Assembly: GCA_020851735.1 (NCBI GenBank)
Contig: JADZCD010000066.1
Coordinates: 62,001 to 126,000, forward strand
DNA length: 64,000 nucleotides
Direction of reading: 5' to 3'
DNA from: Phycisphaeraceae bacterium
Lineage (GTDB): Bacteria; Planctomycetota; Phycisphaerae; Phycisphaerales; Phycisphaeraceae
The translations under genes were made by a program, and so were the position numbers. The notes beneath the pieces are model-generated. The model made no database searches. It saw only the letters and a program-made list of their open reading frames with translations, and was not told the DNA's origin. How positions within the stretch are numbered: the stretch's first letter is position 1; every line of letters starts with the position of its first letter. Below are positions 34,176 to 42,900 of this stretch, one piece after another.

Positions 34176-36618
34176 GCTTGCCGTTCTCCCCGTTGTCCTG
34201 TTGGCCGGACTGCGAAGCCACGGCGGAGGCGATGGGCCCGAACAGGCGGGCGTTGGGATGCGGGCGGCGGGCGGCGGCGGGGTCCAGGAGGATGCTTAAG
34301 GAGCCGCCGGCGCGGGCGCTTTGCATCGAGGCGTAGCTGGAGCGGATCACGTCCTGTTCCTCGGCGCGGTTGAAGACCAGGCCGGCGAGGGTGGCGCCGA
34401 CGGAGTCCAGGTGGTCGGCGGCGCGTTCGGCCATGGGGCGTTGTTCGCCGCGGGAGACGGTGAGGACCACGCCGTCGACGTGGGCGGCCACGACGGAGGC
34501 TTCCAGGGAGCCGAGGATGGGCCCGGTGTCGAAGATCACGATGTCGTAGAGTTCCTTGGCCAGGTCGATGAGCTTCTGCACGGAGCGTGGGGAGAGGGTG
34601 GAGGCCTGGTGAATCTGGGCGGAGCCGACCGGCAGGACGTGCAGGTCGGGCAGGGCCAATTCCTTGACGCAGGTCTGGAGCTCGCATTTGCCCTTGAGCA
34701 CGTCCAGGAGTCCGATGAGGGTCTGCGTCTGGGCGCGTAAGGCGCTTTCGATCTGGCCGACGTTGACCACGCCCTGCATGACCAGGGTTTCGCCGATCTT
34801 GTGGCCGGTCTGGCGGGAGCGTTCGAGGGCGACTTCCAGTTGGGGGGCGGTGATCAGCTTCTTTTCAAGGAGGATCTGGCCCAAGCGCGGATGAATGGTG
34901 GCTTCGGAGCGGGCGGTCAGGCCGGCGCCGACGATGTCGGCGTCGATCAGCAGGGTGCGGGCGCCGCAGTGGGCGAAGGACAAGCCTAAGGCGAAGGACA
35001 GGCTGGTCTTGCCGGTGCCGGGGGTGGGACTGGTGACGGCGAAGATGCGTTTATGGACGCCGCCGTGCCCGAGCTGGAGCATGGTGCGGACGTGGTGGAC
35101 GGCATAAGCGGCGACGGCGGCCTGTTCGGGGTCGGTCAGATCGTCGGGCAAGAGGGGCAGGATGCCGAGCATGCGGATCTTGCGCACGCTGCGGGTGACG
35201 TCCTCGGAAGTCTTTAAGCGGCGGTCCATCAGGCCCAGGATCAGGATGATGCCCACGCCCAGCGATCCGCCGCCGATGCCGCCCAAAAGGCCAAGCTGTT
35301 TGCGCTTGCTGCTGTTGGAGGGCTCTAAGGGCCGTTCGCCTGAGCTGATGGGGGAGATTCGGCCGGAGATCCGGGACTCGGTGTTGATCAGGTCGTAGCG
35401 TTTGCGGGTGCTGTCGCGTTCTTCGGTGACGCGTTCGAGCTGACGTTTGAGGTCCGTGAGTTTGGAGTTCTTTTCGCTGAGGTTGAGTTTTTCCTCTTCG
35501 AGCTGCTGAATCTGCACTTGGAGGGTGGATTGGCGGGCGAGGAGGTTTTCCGGGCCACCGGCAGCCAGGCCGGGGGACACGCCGGGGGCGCCGCCGCCGT
35601 TGATGCGGGCGAAGTCCTGGGCGTAGCGTTCGATGATGCCGTTGAGGGCTTCGAGGGAGCGCTGCTGCTCGCGGACCATGCGATGATTCGGTCCGTAGCG
35701 GGCGGCGCCGGCGGCGATGGTGGCTTCCAGGGTGCGTTTTTGATCGAGGTAGCCGCGCATCTGGGGGTCGAGGGCGGCGATGGCCAGGGGGTCGATGGTC
35801 GGGGTCGGAGATTCGGGATCGCCGGCGGCGCGGCGGGAGGTGGCGGTGGCCAGTTCCAGTCCGCGCAGCTCCGAGCGCAGGCGCTGGATTTCCTGGAGCG
35901 TATTGGTCAGGAGAGGCTGGAGGTCGTCGGTGCCGAAGGGCTGGGCGAGGTCGCGGATCTGGCGGCTGAGGTCCTCGGCCTGGCTGGTTTTGGAGTTCAG
36001 GACGTCCTGGAGGATCGACAGGCGGTTGTTTTCGCTTTGGACGTCCTGATCCTTGTAGATGTCCAGATAAGACTGCACGATAGCGCGGGCGCCCTTGGTG
36101 GCCACGTCCGGATCGCCGTCGGTGAAGTTGACGTAAATGACCTGACTGCGGGGGTCGGGTTTGACGTAGACCTGGCTGATGAAAAGGCGCACGTCTTCGT
36201 CGGTGTTGCCGCGTTTGACGCTGCGCCAGAGGTCCGAGGACATGGCGTCGTTGATCACCCGGCGGGATTCGATCATGGCGGCCTGCGAACGGACGAAGGA
36301 CTCGAACATGGAGCCTAAGCCGACCTGGTTGTCCGTCTGGCCGAGGACCACGGGCACGGTGGGGGTGATGCCCAGGACGCCGGAGCTGGTGTATTGCGGG
36401 GACAGGACCAAATAGCCGCCCAGGCCGCCGCCGACGAGGCCCAGGAACCCCAGGGAGACGGCCCAAAGGTAGCGCCCGCGCAGGAGCAGGTGCAGTTTGC
36501 GCAGGGGGTGGACGCCCTGGTGGGGCTGGGCGGAGTAATCCGGCAGCGTCGGCAGGGGTTGGGCGCTGGGGGGCAGGGAGGAGGTCACGATGCTTTGGAG
36601 TGGGTTGGTTTGGCTCAT
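34168..36618 (-). CDS. Wzz/BY-kinase-like protein with nested MshEN domain
   Basis: An 816-residue chain-length/tyrosine-kinase-like protein. Wzz part: TM1 about 52-72, periplasmic region with coiled coils (195-415), TM2 about 441-463. The cytoplasmic part is a CpsD/Wzc ATPase: Walker A PTPGTGKTSL (531-540), Walker A' TLLIDADIVG (555-564), Walker B IVIFDTGP (693-700). Between Walker A' and the rest, residues 578-630, sits an MshEN/T2SSE-N-like domain (RLGQILLEKKLIT, LEVALERSRQTGHKIGETL). MshEN domains elsewhere bind cyclic di-GMP. The C-terminus lacks the tyrosine cluster of true BY-kinases. It overlaps EpsI by four bases and the sugar transferase by eight. It likely controls polysaccharide length or export. 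Confidence 0.93.
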   Translation of the reverse strand: MSQTNPLQSIVTSSLPPSAQPLPTLPDYSAQPHQGVHPLRKLHLLLRGRYLWAVSLGFLGLVGGGLGGYLVLSPQYTSSGVLGITPTVPVVLGQTDNQVGLGSMFESFVRSQAAMIESRRVINDAMSSDLWRSVKRGNTDEDVRLFISQVYVKPDPRSQVIYVNFTDGDPDVATKGARAIVQSYLDIYKDQDVQSENNRLSILQDVLNSKTSQAEDLSRQIRDLAQPFGTDDLQPLLTNTLQEIQRLRSELRGLELATATSRRAAGDPESPTPTIDPLAIAALDPQMRGYLDQKRTLEATIAAGAARYGPNHRMVREQQRSLEALNGIIERYAQDFARINGGGAPGVSPGLAAGGPENLLARQSTLQVQIQQLEEEKLNLSEKNSKLTDLKRQLERVTEERDSTRKRYDLINTESRISGRISPISSGERPLEPSNSSKRKQLGLLGGIGGGSLGVGIILILGLMDRRLKTSEDVTRSVRKIRMLGILPLLPDDLTDPEQAAVAAYAVHHVRTMLQLGHGGVHKRIFAVTSPTPGTGKTSLSFALGLSFAHCGARTLLIDADIVGAGLTARSEATIHPRLGQILLEKKLITAPQLEVALERSRQTGHKIGETLVMQGVVNVGQIESALRAQTQTLIGLLDVLKGKCELQTCVKELALPDLHVLPVGSAQIHQASTLSPRSVQKLIDLAKELYDIVIFDTGPILGSLEASVVAAHVDGVVLTVSRGEQRPMAERAADHLDSVGATLAGLVFNRAEEQDVIRSSYASMQSARAGGSLSILLDPAAARRPHPNARLFGPIASAVASQSGQQDNGENGKHA

Positions 36619-37298
36619 GGCTTGACCCCCGATTGAATGGCGATGACGGCATCGCGGAGGATTTTCAGGAATTCCACGGAGATATTCCGCAGGGTTTGTT
36701 CTTCCATGGTCGGGTCCTGGAAGACGAACTGGACCTGGGCGGCTCCGAAGAAGCGCTGGGTGTAATCAGCCTCGGCGGCATTGACGCCCTGGATGTCGGG
36801 CACGATGGCGCCGTTGGGCAGAATCATGAAGTTGTAGATCGACAAGTGGAAGGTGTCGCCGGTCCGCTCCATGGCGAACTCGTAGCGTGTGGCGGGGATG
36901 AGCAGGTCGCCGGCGGACAGGTCCTGGCGTTCGGCCGAGAGCAGGTTCCAGCCGGAGTTGGGATAGCAGTAGCGGGGGTAGTGGCCGACCATGTCGCGGG
37001 CGTCGCGGCATTGGACCAGGAGCACGCCGACCTGTTCGCCGGTGCGCAGATTGCGGTAGGAGCGGCTGAGCAGGGCGTTGGGGGAAAGCAGCTGCTGGGC
37101 TTGGCGGGGCACGGGGCGTTCGCTGCCCAGCCAGTCGCCGATGCGGACGGGAATGGCCTCGACGACGGATTTGACGAAGGTGTGATAAGGGGCGGCGTCC
37201 TGGGGCTTGGGCCGGGAGCGGACTTCGGTGGCCAGGCCCACCAGCACCGCGAGGGTGAGGATGGGCCAGAGCATGCGTGTGGGTTTATAGCGTGTCAT
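36615..37298 (-). CDS. epsI: Exosortase-associated protein EpsI
   Basis: A 227-residue protein of the EpsI (DUF3485) family, which accompanies exosortases in PEP-CTERM/exopolysaccharide loci, sometimes fused to them. One N-terminal membrane helix (LWPILTLAVLVGLATEV) anchors a periplasmic domain. The signature GHYPRYCYPNSGW lies at 105-117, preceded by VGVLLVQCRDARDM and followed by YEFAMERTGDTFHLSIYNF. Its biochemical role is unknown. The start is 16 bp after the exosortase stop, and its stop overlaps the start of the Wzz/kinase gene (ATGA), so translation is probably coupled. Confidence 0.93.
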   Translation of the reverse strand: MTRYKPTRMLWPILTLAVLVGLATEVRSRPKPQDAAPYHTFVKSVVEAIPVRIGDWLGSERPVPRQAQQLLSPNALLSRSYRNLRTGEQVGVLLVQCRDARDMVGHYPRYCYPNSGWNLLSAERQDLSAGDLLIPATRYEFAMERTGDTFHLSIYNFMILPNGAIVPDIQGVNAAEADYTQRFFGAAQVQFVFQDPTMEEQTLRNISVEFLKILRDAVIAIQSGVKP

Positions 37299-37314
37299 GA
37301 GAGTTGTCCTGCCT

Positions 37315-38199
37315 CTACTCGTAGGCCAGCGTGAAAGGGGCCACGGGCAAAAGGGCCCAACGCAACAGGCGAATGACTCCCAGCAGGATGAAAAAAGCGA
37401 TCGGCACCATCAGCCAGCCGCTGATGTCGTGAAAGCGCTGGGCGGCCTCATCCTGAAAGTGGCCGTAGATCCAGACGGTGGGGATCAGGCGGATGACGTT
37501 GCAGAGGATGGCGGACACGGGGCTGGCGGCGAGGATGATCAGGCGCACGTATTGGCGCAGGGGCGTGCCGAAGGCGAAGCCGTAGGAGACCAGGACGAGG
37601 GCAAAGACCATGCGCATGCCGTTGCAGGCCTCGGCGATGGCCACCTGCACGCCGTTGATGATCAGGGCGTTGCCGAAGCGTTCGACGGGAATGCCCATGG
37701 TGGTCAGGACGGCGTGGGTGACCTGGGCGGTGATGGTCTGCAGGGGGCCGGCGATCTGCTGGCGGATGATGCCGGGGACGGGCACGAGGAAGACGAGCAC
37801 GCCGAAGACGGGGAGAAACCGCAGCAGGACGTCGGCCCCGAGCACCGTCAAGGCGCTGCCGACGACCACGAGGATGGCGCCTAGGTGCCAGGCGGCCTGC
37901 ACGGCGTGGTAGAAGCCGTACCAGGAGCTGAACCAGCCCAACAGCACCAGGAGCGGGCCGATCCATTGGCCCCGGGGAACGGCGGTGCGCAGCCGGCCGC
38001 GGCGGACCCAGATCAGCCAGACGGCCACGATGGGGACCAGGAGGATGTGGCTGGATTCCTCGTCGCTGATGGCGATGTGGGCGATGTCGCGCCAGGCCTG
38101 ACGGGTGATCAGCGCGCCTAGGATCGCCATGCCCAGAGCGCCGACGATGTGGCGGGTGGTCCAGCGATTGCGGATGTTGACCTGGAAGAATCTTTTCAT
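37315..38199 (-). CDS. Exosortase
   Basis: A 294-residue multi-spanning membrane cysteine protease/transpeptidase, the predicted sorting enzyme for PEP-CTERM proteins. The catalytic residues of the exosortase/archaeosortase family are present: Cys192 in AEACNGMRM, Arg237 in CNVIRLIPT and His257 in RFHDISGW. Eight hydrophobic segments are visible. By family knowledge it cuts the C-terminal signal of secreted clients and may join them to a surface component. It lies two bases after the nucleotidyltransferase-like gene and directly before EpsI. The only clear PEP-CTERM client in the window is at 23813-25003. The subclass cannot be fixed by eye. Confidence 0.94.
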   Translation of the reverse strand: MKRFFQVNIRNRWTTRHIVGALGMAILGALITRQAWRDIAHIAISDEESSHILLVPIVAVWLIWVRRGRLRTAVPRGQWIGPLLVLLGWFSSWYGFYHAVQAAWHLGAILVVVGSALTVLGADVLLRFLPVFGVLVFLVPVPGIIRQQIAGPLQTITAQVTHAVLTTMGIPVERFGNALIINGVQVAIAEACNGMRMVFALVLVSYGFAFGTPLRQYVRLIILAASPVSAILCNVIRLIPTVWIYGHFQDEAAQRFHDISGWLMVPIAFFILLGVIRLLRWALLPVAPFTLAYE

Positions 38200-38201
38200 G
38201 C

Positions 38202-39149
38202 TCAGGCGCTTTTGCGTCGGGTGGCGCCGACGACCTCGTTGATGATAGTCTGGCCGGCCGGGACGACGCCGCCGGGTCCGACCACGGAATTGACCAGCAC
38301 CGCGTGCGGATTGACGGTGCCGCCGGCGAGGACCACCGAGTCATGGATGCGGGCGGAGCTGGCGACCATGGCGTCCGGCTCGACGATGGAAAAAGCGGTG
38401 CGCCAGGATTCCTCGAACGGGTTGTCGTCAAGATTGCCGGTGGGGGTGGACCCGGCCATCAGACGCAGGGCGTGGATGTAGTCCGGCAAGGTGCGCAGGG
38501 GCAGGGCCACGGGCTGATCGAGGTGGATGGCCCGTACGACGAATTCGCTGGCCAGGCGGGGCAGAATCTGTTCTTTAAGGTCCAGGAATCCCACGGTGGG
38601 GACCATCTGCAGGGTGCCGCAGCGGATGAGCATCAGGCCCGCGGGGATGCCCTGGCGATGGGAGAGCAGCACCACGTCGGCGGGAATCTTGAGCATGTTG
38701 GCGCACGAATCGGGCAGGGGCTCGATGGGCAGCTGGGTGGCCTCGACCACGAGGACGTAGGCGGAGGGATCGGATCCGTCGACAACGTCGCGGAGCACGC
38801 CGGCGGTGCCGCGAAAGGGTTGCGGATCCTGAGCGACGGTGAGGCGTGCCCGGCCCGGGGCGGGCGGATTGGGCAGGGGGGTGTTCTGATCGACGAGGAT
38901 GCGACAGGACAAGTCGGGCTGCTGGAGGAAATCCGCCAGGCTGTCCAACTGCTTTTGCCAGATGGAGATCAGGCGGCTGGTGGAGGTGATGGGCATGTCG
39001 AGCATGGATCGCCCGATGTCGGCGGTCAGCGGAGTCGGTCGAATGGCGCCGGCCAGGAGGATGACTTGCCGCACCTGTGAGGATAAGGGTACGGAGGGAT
39101 ACTCCCTCGCGGTGGCGGGAGATGGGGTTTGTCGACGTGTGGTGCTCAA
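38202..39149 (-). CDS. Degenerate nucleotidyltransferase-like protein, first gene of the exosortase operon
   Basis: A 315-residue protein. About residues 25-60 (VILLAGAIRPTPLTADIGRS, MLDMPI) imitate the start of sugar-nucleotide transferases, but the GGxGTRL nucleotide-binding loop is replaced by GAIRPTPLT. The C-terminus (DAMVASSARIHDSVVLAGG, NSVVGPGGVVPAGQTII) is a left-handed beta-helix of hexapeptide type, as in GlmU or GDP-mannose pyrophosphorylases. Catalysis looks doubtful; a regulatory or scaffolding role is possible. TTG at 39149 is preferred because AGGGAAG lies five bases upstream; the frame stays open to 39233. It ends two bases before exosortase and starts the operon. Confidence 0.68.
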   Translation of the reverse strand: MSTTRRQTPSPATAREYPSVPLSSQVRQVILLAGAIRPTPLTADIGRSMLDMPITSTSRLISIWQKQLDSLADFLQQPDLSCRILVDQNTPLPNPPAPGRARLTVAQDPQPFRGTAGVLRDVVDGSDPSAYVLVVEATQLPIEPLPDSCANMLKIPADVVLLSHRQGIPAGLMLIRCGTLQMVPTVGFLDLKEQILPRLASEFVVRAIHLDQPVALPLRTLPDYIHALRLMAGSTPTGNLDDNPFEESWRTAFSIVEPDAMVASSARIHDSVVLAGGTVNPHAVLVNSVVGPGGVVPAGQTIINEVVGATRRKSA

Positions 39150-39989
39150 TGCAACTTCCCTGATTCCAATTGGTTGACTCAATCTCCGCGGCAGGTTGGG
39201 GTGTTGATTTCGTCGTTCACGACCAGAAATCATATCGGGCGATGACGGCGGCTTCGTTTGCGGGAGATAGGTAAAACAGGCGAGTTAGGTCAATAGGGTA
39301 AGAATTGTTCATGACATAAGACAATCTAGATTTAGAATTCAGTCCGTGAAATGATAGGTAATACGCCATTCACTTTTTTATTGCTTCGATCGCGGCGGTG
39401 CCAGGCAAAAATTCACAATGCTCCGATAACATGGCGTGGCTTATCATGGCGATGATGAAAAGGTCTGTATTGCGGCAATTTAAGATCAAAAACACCCCCT
39501 GCCGGATGCTGGTTGCAGAAGATCTAGACGGATTCCAAGATGTCTCTCCGCCCAGAGCATACGCGCCGGTCAGTTTATGGTTCGCATAAAGAATAGAAAA
39601 AAACCACAAAAGCAATGGAGATATTGCGTCCAGCCTTCTAAAACATAATAAATGGATGAAATAAGGTATTGCCTATCGCGTCCGATAACGCTATTTTCTA
39701 GAAGTATTAATAAGCAAGACGATCATGGCGTCATCATCAGTGAGGGAGATGAACAGGGGTCCAGGGGGCGGATGGACAATCCTTTGTACCTGCTATGCCG
39801 CCTGTGAGGGCTGCCTATTTTAACTTAGCCTCCTAGCTTACCCCCCCGCATGGCCCCTGGGAGTGATGAATCTTATTGTTTGCGTTGGTATTGCGGAATG
39901 CCCCAGGAAGCCAGGAGATTCCACGGAATCGCCGGGCGCGGTGGGGGGAGTAGCGGAAGATGTTTTGTCGGCTTTACCAGAGGTGATAT
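39150..39989. other. AT-rich divergent intergenic region of the polysaccharide locus
   Basis: This 840-bp gap separates the minus-strand exosortase operon from the plus-strand giant protein gene and is clearly AT-richer than the coding DNA. An 81-codon open frame at 39370-39615 (minus) has no ribosome site and no recognisable fold. For the operon, TTGACC and TATCTC spaced 18 bp on the minus strand (about 39250-39285) are a weak promoter candidate. An inverted repeat ATTGT/ACAAT, 12 bp apart, lies at 39304-39325 and could be an operator. The plus gene has GAGGTGA just before its ATG. Confidence 0.5.
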
Positions 39990-42900
39990 ATGTTTAAGTC
40001 CTTGCAATGGAAGCCTTTGCTGATGGCCTTGATCCTTAGCCTTGGGCTGGGGTCGGTAGAGGTCTTCGCGGCTGACGCTGCGGACAGCGGGGCTGACGAA
40101 CAAGCGGCCAACAACGATAACACCCAGGCGGGCACCGAGGCGGCGGCCGCTGAGGAAGCTGCCGAGGCTTCCGTGGAGGAGCAGGTTGCAGCGGCTGAGC
40201 AAGAGCCGGCTGCGGAATTGGATCAAGAGCCCCAGAACGGGTTGGTGCCTGGGGACTTTAACCTTGACGGTCGCGTGGACCCCCAGGACCTGAAGCTGGT
40301 GGTGGACGCGATGGCCAATCGCGAGCATTACTTTGAGCTGATCGGCCGAGAATTGAGCGATGAAGAAATGATGACGATAGCTGACCTCAATGCGGACGGT
40401 CAGCTTGATGCTTCGGACTTAGATCATTTCTGGCAGGCGGTTCAGGAAGCGATGGCTGATCCTGAAGTGGCCCAGGACGTTCTGGAAGTCAGTGGAGAGC
40501 TGGTCGAGGCTGCGGAAGAGGCCTCCATGCCGGAGCAGGCGGTGGAAGTTGACCAGGCGGATCAGACGGGCGTCCAGATGCAAGCGGTGAGCAATGATCT
40601 TGCCCAGGGCGGCGATGAGCAGGTTTCCAGCCCGGCGCCGACCGAGCAGTCCCAGGCCAATCCGCCGTCTCCTTTTGAAGGCCATACGGCGGGTTCCGAT
40701 GAGTCCGCTTCGGCGCAAGGCGCGGGGACGGATTCGGAAGGGGCGATGGCGTCGGCGGATGCGGGCGGGAACACGAACAATACCAGCAGTGGTTCGCATA
40801 ATTCCGCGGGCAATCGAAATTCCATGTTGCTAAAGGATCTTCGTTCGCCTGCCGGCGGCGGGGTGGATACTACGCCCAGCGGCGGCGGCGGTGGCGGCAG
40901 CGGCGGGGGCACGAGCATCGGCGGCGGCTCGGGCGGTGGCGGCGGGGGTGGGGGCAGCAGTGGTGGCGGCTCGGGCGGTGGTACGGACACCGGCGGCGGC
41001 ACCACGGACAATACAGGCAACACGGACAACACGGACAATACCGGCAACACGGACACGACCGGCGGCGGCAACGAAGACCCCGTGGTGGTGCCGCAGCCTG
41101 TGCTGGCGCTGAGCTTGCCGGCGGGCGCAAGCGGGCAAAAGCTGCAGTTCGCGCAGGTGAAGCTGACGCAGGCGTCGGTCCAGGACCTGGTGGTCAAGAA
41201 CGAGGGTGACGCGGATCTGACGGTTCGCGCTACCGTGACGGGCAGTGGTTTTAGTGTCACGCCGGCGCAGAACGTGACGGTGGCGCCGGGCGCCAGCACG
41301 ACGTTCACGGTGGAATTCGCGCCCGTCAAGCTCGGCGTGTCCCAGGGCCAGCTGACGGTGCTCAGCAACGATCCGAAGAAGGCGACTTCCAGCCTGGGCG
41401 TGACCGGTCAGGGCATCGCTCTGCCGGCGCCCAAGATGCTGTTGAACCTGCCGCCCGGATCCGGCGACGACAGCCTGAGCTTCGGCAAGGTCTATCTGGA
41501 ACAGGCGGCCAGCAAGACCATGACGATTCGCAACACCGGCGACGCGGCGCTGGAGCTGAACGTGGTGGTGGAGGGTGCCGGCTTCGCGGTGGCGCCCACG
41601 GGCGCCAAGACGCTGGCCCCGCAGGAAACGTTGTTCCTGACGGTCAGCTATGAACCGACGACGTTGAACCTGGAACAGGCGACGCTGACGATTACCAGCA
41701 ACGATCCGACGTCCTCTTCCCGCAAGGTGAAGCTCGGGGGGCAGGGCGAGGCGATTCCGGCTCCGAAGATGCTGCTGACCTTGGCGGACGGCTCGGTGGC
41801 CACGCAGCTGCAGTTTGCCGACTTGTACTTAGGCGAAACCAAGACGCAGACCCTGACGGTGCGCAACACCGGCAACGCGGTGCTGAAGGTTCAGGCGGTC
41901 AGTGACCAGAGCGTGTTCAGCGTGACGCCTGCCGGCGAGCGCCAAGTGGCGGCTAACGGCAGCCAGGTCTTCACCGTGGCGTTTAAGCCCAGCGCCTTAG
42001 GGACGCACGCGGCGAAGCTGACGCTGCTGACGAATAATCCCAATGCCGATTCGGTGAGTCTGAACATGACCGGTGCGGCGCTGGCGGTGCCGGTGCCCGA
42101 CATGCAGGTTTTGGCGGACAATGGCCAGCCGGCCACCCAGCTGTCGTTTGCCAATCTGTACTTAGGCGAAACCAAGACGCAGACCCTGACGGTGCAGAAC
42201 ACCGGCAACGCGGTGCTGAAGGTTCAGTTGACCAGCAACGACAGCGCGTTTGTCGTGACGCCCACGGGCGAACGGCAGATCGCCGCCAACGGCAACCTGG
42301 CCTTCACCGTGGCGTTTAAGCCCAGCGCCTTAGGGGCGCGCACGGCGACGCTGACCTTGCTTAGCAACGATCCGCAGGTCGGGACGACGACCATGACCAT
42401 GAGCGGCACGGCGCTGGCGGTGCCGGTGCCCGACGTGCAGGTTCTTCTGGAGAACGGCCAGCCGGCGACCCAGTTGACCTTCGGGTCGGTATACATCACG
42501 CAGGCGGCGACCAAGTCGCTGACGGTGCGTAACGTGGGCACGGCGGCCCTGCGCGTCAGCCGCGTGGATGGGCTGGGGTCTGGCTTTACGAGCAGTCCGA
42601 CCAACACGTCGGTCAGCACGGACGACTGGACCTTGCAGGCTGGCGAGAGCAAGACGTTTACCGTCAAGTTCGAACCCGCGCTGCAGCAGAACTACAGCGG
42701 CAAGCTGAACCTGATCAGCAATGACCCGGATAAGAGCACGTATGAGGTGACGGTGACCGGCAGCGGCGTGCCGATGCCCAAGCCCGAGATCGACGTGGTG
42801 CTCAAGGGCCAGACGGCCGCGACGCACATCGGCACCTTCGCCACCGCCTACCTGGGCGAAACGGCGAGCTTGACGTACACCGTCAAGAATACGGGCACGG

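Noticed and set aside
35051..36652. 533-codon minus frame overlapping the Wzz/kinase gene
   Set aside because: Same strand, different frame from a strongly supported gene; Pro/Arg/His-rich with no motif.
39370..39615. 81-codon open frame in the AT-rich divergent spacer
   Set aside because: No ribosome-binding site, no recognisable fold, and located in what is most likely a promoter region.
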